Source: JAFDZO01 sp044226845 (GTDB lineage Bacteria > Bacteroidota > Ignavibacteria > Tepidaquicellales > Tepidaquicellaceae). Taken from it: a DNA stretch of 64,000 nucleotides. The DNA lies in contig JBGAGG010000008.1 in NCBI GenBank assembly GCA_044226845.1, forward strand, positions 62,001 through 126,000. Reading direction: 5' to 3'. Below are positions 59,395 to 64,000 of the stretch, in pieces. Under the pieces are notes generated by a model that saw only the letters and a program-made list of their open reading frames with translations, had not been told where the DNA came from and did not search any database. Both the position numbers and the translations under genes were made by a program. Position 1 is the stretch's first letter, and each line of letters starts with the position of its first letter.

Positions 59395-59694
59395 ATGCCT
59401 AAGATTATCCTTGAGTTAAACTACAGTATTTATCCTGAGAAAAGAGATGAATATCTTGAGATCGCAAAAAAAATGACGGAGATAATTCAATCTACCTCCA
59501 CAAAAAATTATTCAATTTACGAAAATAAAAAAGGCTCGAACAATTTCAGCGAGATATATCTGTGTGAATCTGAGATCGAGTTCGAAGCTATAGACGATAA
59601 TGAAAACGATGAAGTAACTGCTCTTACAGATAAGCTCTTCCAGAGCTTCATAGTAGATAAAAAAGTGACTTACTCTACTAAATACGAATTATAA
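59395..59694 (+). CDS. Small protein, ferredoxin-like/ABM-like fold, 99 residues
   Basis: Sequence MPKIILELNYSIYPEKRDEY, then LEIAKKMTEIIQSTS and NYSIYENKKGSNNFSEIYLC. The beta-alpha-beta-beta order with an early YxIxPEKRDEYLExAKK segment and FSEIYLCESEIEFEAIDD resembles dimeric alpha-beta barrel proteins of the antibiotic-biosynthesis-monooxygenase/EthD kind, but no catalytic residues are obvious. It is acidic, with no signal peptide. It has its own terminator and precedes the 7TM-HD gene by 89 bp. Function unknown. Confidence 0.7.
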   Translation: MPKIILELNYSIYPEKRDEYLEIAKKMTEIIQSTSTKNYSIYENKKGSNNFSEIYLCESEIEFEAIDDNENDEVTALTDKLFQSFIVDKKVTYSTKYEL

Positions 59695-59739
59695 TCGGTC
59701 TTTTGTAAAGAATTGTTATAAGTTTAAAAATGATATAAT

Positions 59740-59778
59740 TTCAAGGAGTATACCTATAAAAAGGCGTACTCCTTTTTT
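59740..59778 (+). terminator. Rho-independent terminator
   Basis: 8-bp stem AAGGAGTA (59743-59750) / TACTCCTT (59767-59774), then six T residues. The next ATG follows 5 bp later. Confidence 0.85.
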
Positions 59779-59783
59779 ATTTA

Positions 59784-62045
59784 ATGGCTACAGCGAACGA
59801 AAACAGAATAAAATTTTTTCATCTTCCGGAAGGGTTTAATTTCAAGACAAGCAAGACTGCAAAGCTGCTTATCGGAATTATAACCATCATCGTTATTTCG
59901 TTGATGCTTCCCAGTTATAAAAATATAGATACGGAATATGAAGTGGGAACGATATGGTCGAAGGAAGATCTTATTGCTCCGTTCTCATTTCCTATCTATA
60001 AAGATGAAGCCGATTATGAAAAAGAAAAGCAGGATGCAAAGCTAAGCGTAAACCCGGTCTTCGATGAGCAGAATAAAAGCTCAGTCACTGCAGACAGCCT
60101 TTCGATTTTTTTCAGGGACTTAACAGGTGTATTCCGCGATGCTAGCGAGCTTGAAAAAAATAATCAGGGCGGACTGAAATCATCACGCCTTGAAAAACAG
60201 CTCGGCGATCTGGGTTCAGTTTTATCTCCCGAAGATATTACATGGCTGTATCTTCTATACAAAAAAGAAAATACAAGCACAGTTATTACATTTGATCAGT
60301 TCAGAAATGCAGTCGAAAACGCCGCTCAGGAAAATTATTACAATAATGTAATAAACATCAGCAAGGATTCGCTCAAGTCTGCAAAGCTTTCTGTAAAAAA
60401 GGAAAATGTAAAGGTTCAGCTTTCAGAAGATAAGACAAGTGTTATCGATAAAAATGAATTGATGAATATGATGACCGATAGGCTGCGGAATTCAGTAAAA
60501 GACTCTGCTTATATTGTCATCGCAAAAAAAATATTATCTGCGTTTGTAAGAGAGAATTTAATTTATAATAAAGAACTGACCGATTTAGAAATACAAAATA
60601 AGATTGAAAAGATTCCGAACACAATAGGGATTGTAAAAGGAAACGAGAGAATTGTCAGTAAGCACGATCCTATCAACCGTGCAACGAAGCTGAAGCTTGA
60701 CTCATATAAGAAGGTCCGCCTGGAAAAGCTCGGCGTTGAAGATTATTTCGTGCAGTATGTAGGTAAAGTTTTAACCGTGCTGATTCTTGCATTGCTAACT
60801 GCATTCTTCCTCTACTATATAAGAAGAAATATTTACGATAATAATAATATGCTTATTTTATTATCATCGTTAATAATACTTGTAAGCTTTATAGCATTTA
60901 TCAGTTTAAAGATTACCGTTAACGCTCCGGTAGAGTATCTTATTTTCGTTTCAGTAGCATCGATCCTTCTTACAATTTTATTTGATTCAAGACTATCATT
61001 TTATATTACAATTATTAACTGCTTCCTTGTTGCGTCGATTCGCGGCGGTGATTATACAATTGCATTCGTTTCATTCTGCGGATGTGTGCTTGCAATTTTC
61101 AGCGTTCAGGATATAAAGAACCGTTCACAGATTTTCCGCTCGTTTTATTTTATGCTGATAGGATATTCTATTTCTATTCTTGCAGTCGGACTCGATAAAA
61201 CCGAAGACACTTCAAAAATTTTAGTGCAGATCTTATTCGGCGGCATTAACTCAATGCTCTCCCCTATCATTGCATACGGACTTTTGATTTTCTACGAAAG
61301 AACATTTAAGATAACAACTGACTTAACGCTGCTTGAACTCTCAGACTTCAATCATCCTTTATTAAAAGAGCTTTCATCTAAAGCGCCGGGTACATTCCAC
61401 CACAGTATAGTTATGGGAAATTTATCCGAAGCGGCAGCAGAGGCAATCGGCGCAAACTCAACTCTAGCAAGAGTCGGCTGCTACTATCATGATATCGGCA
61501 AAACAATAAAGCCGCAGTACTTTATTGAAAACCAGCTTGACCACAATAAACACGAGAACTTAAATCCGAACATAAGCACAAAGCTTATTATCTCACATGT
61601 AAAGGACGGTATCGAGCTTGCTAAAAAATATAATCTGCCCCAGGAGATTGTTGATTTTATCCCTATGCATCACGGCACTACGTTAGTATCATATTTTTTT
61701 CATAAGGCAAAGTTTAATGCAAAGTCAGAAGAGATATCGGATTACATATACAGATATCCCGGACCCAAGCCGCAGACAAAAGAAACAGGAATTGTAATGC
61801 TTGCCGATGCTATCGAAGCCAGCACGCGTGCAATAGAAGAACCGACTCCGCAGAAAATTGAAAACAGAATAGACGACGTTATTAAAGCGCGTTTTATGGA
61901 AGGCGAACTTGATGAATGTGAGCTGACGTTAAAAGACTTAACAAAAATAAAAGGCGCATTCATAAAAATTCTTGTAGGTATTCATCATCACAGGATAAAA
62001 TATCCCGAGCAGAAAAAATTAGAGTTCAAATCAAAAGTTTATTAA
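59784..62045 (+). CDS. 7TM-HD receptor-type phosphohydrolase (PgpH-like, candidate c-di-AMP phosphodiesterase)
   Basis: 753 residues. TM1 (LLIGIITIIVISLMLP) is followed by the 7TMR-HD extracellular domain (about 50-325) starting YEVGTIWSKEDLIAPFSFPI, then a block of about seven membrane helices (330-510) and the HD domain. Metal ligands in the HD domain: APGTFHHSIVMGNL, GCYYHDIGKTIKPQYF, LIISHVKDGI, IPMHHGTT and MLADAIEAS. Characterised members such as Listeria PgpH hydrolyse the second messenger c-di-AMP, which is the best current guess. The gene after it, xerC/D, is 12 bp away, likely the same transcript. Confidence 0.9.
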   Translation: MATANENRIKFFHLPEGFNFKTSKTAKLLIGIITIIVISLMLPSYKNIDTEYEVGTIWSKEDLIAPFSFPIYKDEADYEKEKQDAKLSVNPVFDEQNKSSVTADSLSIFFRDLTGVFRDASELEKNNQGGLKSSRLEKQLGDLGSVLSPEDITWLYLLYKKENTSTVITFDQFRNAVENAAQENYYNNVINISKDSLKSAKLSVKKENVKVQLSEDKTSVIDKNELMNMMTDRLRNSVKDSAYIVIAKKILSAFVRENLIYNKELTDLEIQNKIEKIPNTIGIVKGNERIVSKHDPINRATKLKLDSYKKVRLEKLGVEDYFVQYVGKVLTVLILALLTAFFLYYIRRNIYDNNNMLILLSSLIILVSFIAFISLKITVNAPVEYLIFVSVASILLTILFDSRLSFYITIINCFLVASIRGGDYTIAFVSFCGCVLAIFSVQDIKNRSQIFRSFYFMLIGYSISILAVGLDKTEDTSKILVQILFGGINSMLSPIIAYGLLIFYERTFKITTDLTLLELSDFNHPLLKELSSKAPGTFHHSIVMGNLSEAAAEAIGANSTLARVGCYYHDIGKTIKPQYFIENQLDHNKHENLNPNISTKLIISHVKDGIELAKKYNLPQEIVDFIPMHHGTTLVSYFFHKAKFNAKSEEISDYIYRYPGPKPQTKETGIVMLADAIEASTRAIEEPTPQKIENRIDDVIKARFMEGELDECELTLKDLTKIKGAFIKILVGIHHHRIKYPEQKKLEFKSKVY

Positions 62046-62057
62046 TTGTTATATTAA

Positions 62058-62978
62058 ATGACGCAGGACTTTGACTTATCACGAAAATTATTTGTAAATT
62101 ATCTTAAGCACGAAAAATCTTTATCTGAAAACACAATAAAGTCATACAAATTAGATCTAGAAAAATTATTCGATTATCTAATAAATGTTAAGCTTATTGA
62201 AAAAATCGAAAATATCCGTGAGGATGATTTAATAGATTTTTTTAAGTTTGCAAATTCTTCTAAAGAAGATTCAGAAGAAAAATTTGCAATCCGTACAATG
62301 AGCCGATATCTTTCAACGTTCCGCTCGTTCTTTAAATTTCTCGAAGCAGAAAAAAATATTGATGCAAATCCTGTTGAGAACATTGACTCGCCTAAGATTG
62401 CAAGAATAATTCCTGAATATCTTTCTATAGAAGAAGTCGATAAAATTTTAAGCAAGCCAGATGTATCCAATAAGCTGGGCTTGCGCGATAAAGCAGTGCT
62501 CGAGACAATGTACGGCTCGGGTTTGCGCGTAAGCGAGGCGATAAATTTAACTGTTTCAAATGTTTTTTTTAAAGACGAATTTATACGGGTCTTCGGAAAA
62601 GGCAACAAAGAAAGAATTATTCCGATAGGAAGAACAGGACTTAAGTTCATTGATAAATACATAAACGAAAGCAGAGCAGCTTTAAAAAATTCTCACTCGG
62701 AAAATTTTTTATTCCTGAATTTCAGAGGTAAAAAACTTTCACGCATGGGAATTTATGATATAGTAAAAAGATACTCACGCGAAGCAGAGATAGAAAAGGA
62801 CGTTCATCCGCATACGTTAAGGCATTCATTTGCAACTCACCTTTTGCAGGGAGGCGCAGATATAAGAATTATACAGGAGATGCTCGGCCACTCCGATATT
62901 TCAACAACACAAATTTACACACATACAAACAGAGATTATTTAATTGAGGTGCATAAAACTTTTCACCCCAGAAGTTAA
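62058..62978 (+). CDS. Tyrosine recombinase XerC/XerD
   Basis: 306 residues. N-terminal SAM-like domain (about 5-100) and catalytic domain. The full active set is present: R157 in GSGLRVSEA, K181, H252 and R255 in HPHTLRHSFATHLLQGGADI, H278 in MLGHSDISTT and the nucleophile Y287 in QIYTHT. XerC/D resolves chromosome dimers at dif sites and may serve mobile elements. Length and the lack of any nearby integration signs argue for the housekeeping enzyme. It could be either XerC or XerD; not decided here. 12 bp after the 7TM-HD gene and 9 bp before the ABC gene. Confidence 0.93.
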   Translation: MTQDFDLSRKLFVNYLKHEKSLSENTIKSYKLDLEKLFDYLINVKLIEKIENIREDDLIDFFKFANSSKEDSEEKFAIRTMSRYLSTFRSFFKFLEAEKNIDANPVENIDSPKIARIIPEYLSIEEVDKILSKPDVSNKLGLRDKAVLETMYGSGLRVSEAINLTVSNVFFKDEFIRVFGKGNKERIIPIGRTGLKFIDKYINESRAALKNSHSENFLFLNFRGKKLSRMGIYDIVKRYSREAEIEKDVHPHTLRHSFATHLLQGGADIRIIQEMLGHSDISTTQIYTHTNRDYLIEVHKTFHPRS

Positions 62979-62987
62979 CGAAGTTAA

Positions 62988-64000
62988 TTGAAAGCAGTAG
63001 AGTTTAACAACATCACCAAAAGTTTCGGGCAGCTTACGGTAAACGATAAGGTTACATTCGCAGTGGAAGAAAACACCGTGCATTGTCTTTTAGGAGAAAA
63101 TGGCGCAGGTAAATCCACACTGATGAAAATTTTATTCGGCAGCTATAAGCAGGATGCTGGCACTATAAAAATACGAGGCAGGGAAGTTAATTTTAAATCA
63201 CCGCTCGATGCAATAGATGAAAAGATAGGAATGCTCTACCAGCACTTTATGCTCATCGATGATTTTACTATATGGGAAAATGTTGTAATAGGTAACGAGC
63301 TAAGTTCAGGCGGCAAGCTTGACTACAAAAAAATAAAAACTCGCCTAAACGAAATTATAGAGAACTACAATTTAGGTTTAGATATAAATAAAAAAGTTTG
63401 TGATATAAGCATAAGCGAAGAACAGAAAGTCGAACTGTTAAAACTGCTTTACAGAAATTCGGAAATATTAATTTTCGATGAACCCACAGCAGTACTCTCC
63501 CCTGTCGAAGTGAAAGAATTTTTTAAGATTATTGAGAAATTTAAAGCTGACGGCAAGACAATAATTTTCATCACACATAAACTTAACGAAGTAAAAGAAC
63601 TTGCCGATAAAGTTTCCATTCTTAGAAAAGGCCAATTAGTTTATGAGACAACTAAGGAAGATATTAATGTTCAGAAACTTGGCAATGAAATAATAGGCAA
63701 CGTAGAAATTGCTGAGTCCCCTGCTAAAATCCATCCCGGCGAAGAGATAAAAAAAACATTTCTTGAGATGAAAAATATTTCATTGGTGAAAAATAAAGTT
63801 ACTGTGCTTGATGGAGTAACCATGGATATTAAAAAATATGAGATACATGGAATTTGCGGTGTTGAAGGCAACGGACAGCAGGAATTAGTAGATGTTATTC
63901 TTCAGTTTGAAAAAAACTTCGGCGGTACATTGATGATGAAGGATGACAGAGTTTCCATTGTACCCGATGACAGATATAAGCGGGGAATGATAAAAGAATT
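62988..64000 (+). CDS. Sugar/nucleoside ABC transporter ATPase with two NBDs (partial)
   Basis: The frame is open from TTG at 62988 to the window edge (337 codons). An in-frame stop at 62985 fixes the start, since the next ATG lies inside Walker A. NBD1: KAVEFNNITKSFG, Walker A LLGENGAGKST, Q-loop MLYQHFMLID, Walker B ILIFDEPTA, H-loop FITHKL. NBD2 begins after about residue 255 (KNISLVKNKVTVLDGVTM, CGVEGNGQQELV). This fits RbsA/MglA/YufO-type proteins of nucleoside or ribose importers. The NBD1 signature is ISISEEQKVELL where relatives have LSVGxxQ, so it is degenerate. The partner permease should lie just right. Confidence 0.88.
   Translation, partial: MKAVEFNNITKSFGQLTVNDKVTFAVEENTVHCLLGENGAGKSTLMKILFGSYKQDAGTIKIRGREVNFKSPLDAIDEKIGMLYQHFMLIDDFTIWENVVIGNELSSGGKLDYKKIKTRLNEIIENYNLGLDINKKVCDISISEEQKVELLKLLYRNSEILIFDEPTAVLSPVEVKEFFKIIEKFKADGKTIIFITHKLNEVKELADKVSILRKGQLVYETTKEDINVQKLGNEIIGNVEIAESPAKIHPGEEIKKTFLEMKNISLVKNKVTVLDGVTMDIKKYEIHGICGVEGNGQQELVDVILQFEKNFGGTLMMKDDRVSIVPDDRYKRGMIKE

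Noticed and set aside
62058..62978. Phage or integrative-element integrase
   Set aside because: Length and motifs fit XerC/D, it sits in a run of housekeeping-type genes, and there is no attachment repeat or mobile gene nearby.

Overview
The window looks like a chromosomal segment of a low-GC member of the Ignavibacteria/Chlorobi/Bacteroidetes side of the tree. Three things point there. Eight predicted exported proteins end in a type IX secretion (T9SS) C-terminal sorting domain of the NYPNPFNP type, a form very common in Ignavibacteria. The best promoter found (59245-59275) is a TTG-N20-TAnnTTTG promoter of Bacteroidetes type. Shine-Dalgarno-like sequences are rare before starts. The exact genus cannot be read from the sequence. 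No rRNA, tRNA, CRISPR array, prophage or intact insertion sequence was seen. The genes look like a stable chromosome with an expanded secretome.

Layout. 1-1805: start of a flippase gene and three tandem small exported paralogues. 1889-5304: tightly packed minus-strand operon (FAD-linked oxidase, TonB-like protein, thioesterase, a 56-residue Trm112-like protein, NadC). 5415-9391: membrane glycosyltransferase-like protein and a soluble four-PAS histidine kinase with a receiver-only response regulator. 9563-14112: small secreted protein, PLP trans-sulfuration enzyme, DUF1801 protein, HtrA protease, the C-terminal half of a split transketolase, small membrane protein. 14467-17673: selD, selU and a DUF475/TerC-like membrane protein. 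18020-24683: two very large T9SS cargo proteins, one a subtilisin-like protease. 24851-30426: a urate degradation locus (uricase divergent from allantoinase, allantoicase, OHCU decarboxylase, HIU hydrolase and a citrate-lyase-beta-like protein). 30586-45073: an island of six more T9SS cargo genes, including two LruC-domain paralogues and four beta-propeller (BNR/Ycf48-like) paralogues, with a lipoprotein and a manganese catalase gene between them. 45489-51790: a TetR-regulated RND efflux operon. 52002-64000: SDR, fatty-acid-hydroxylase-like protein, TPR histidine kinase, DUF3298-like lipoprotein, TonB-receptor-like barrel, small protein, 7TM-HD phosphohydrolase, XerC/D recombinase and a truncated ABC transporter ATPase.

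How genes work together. The urate genes cover urate to ureidoglycolate plus urea, and the citrate-lyase-like protein is a candidate for using the resulting C2 unit. SelD makes selenophosphate for SelU, which converts tRNA thiouridine to selenouridine. The TetR/efflux genes share a promoter region with two copies of the same 28-bp inverted repeat (GGAAAC-N16-GTTTCC), a strong operator candidate.

Most notable non-coding observations: the paired operators at 45326-45425, a roughly 125-bp GC-richer palindromic element at 51818-51942, tandem 63/64-bp repeats at 43381-43507, a structured island before selD, and a recurring TTTAACC(T/A)AAA motif just upstream of exported-protein start codons. No clearly new multi-gene system was identified. 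The closest candidates are the urate operon with its unassigned lyase-like last gene and the small exported paralogue trio.
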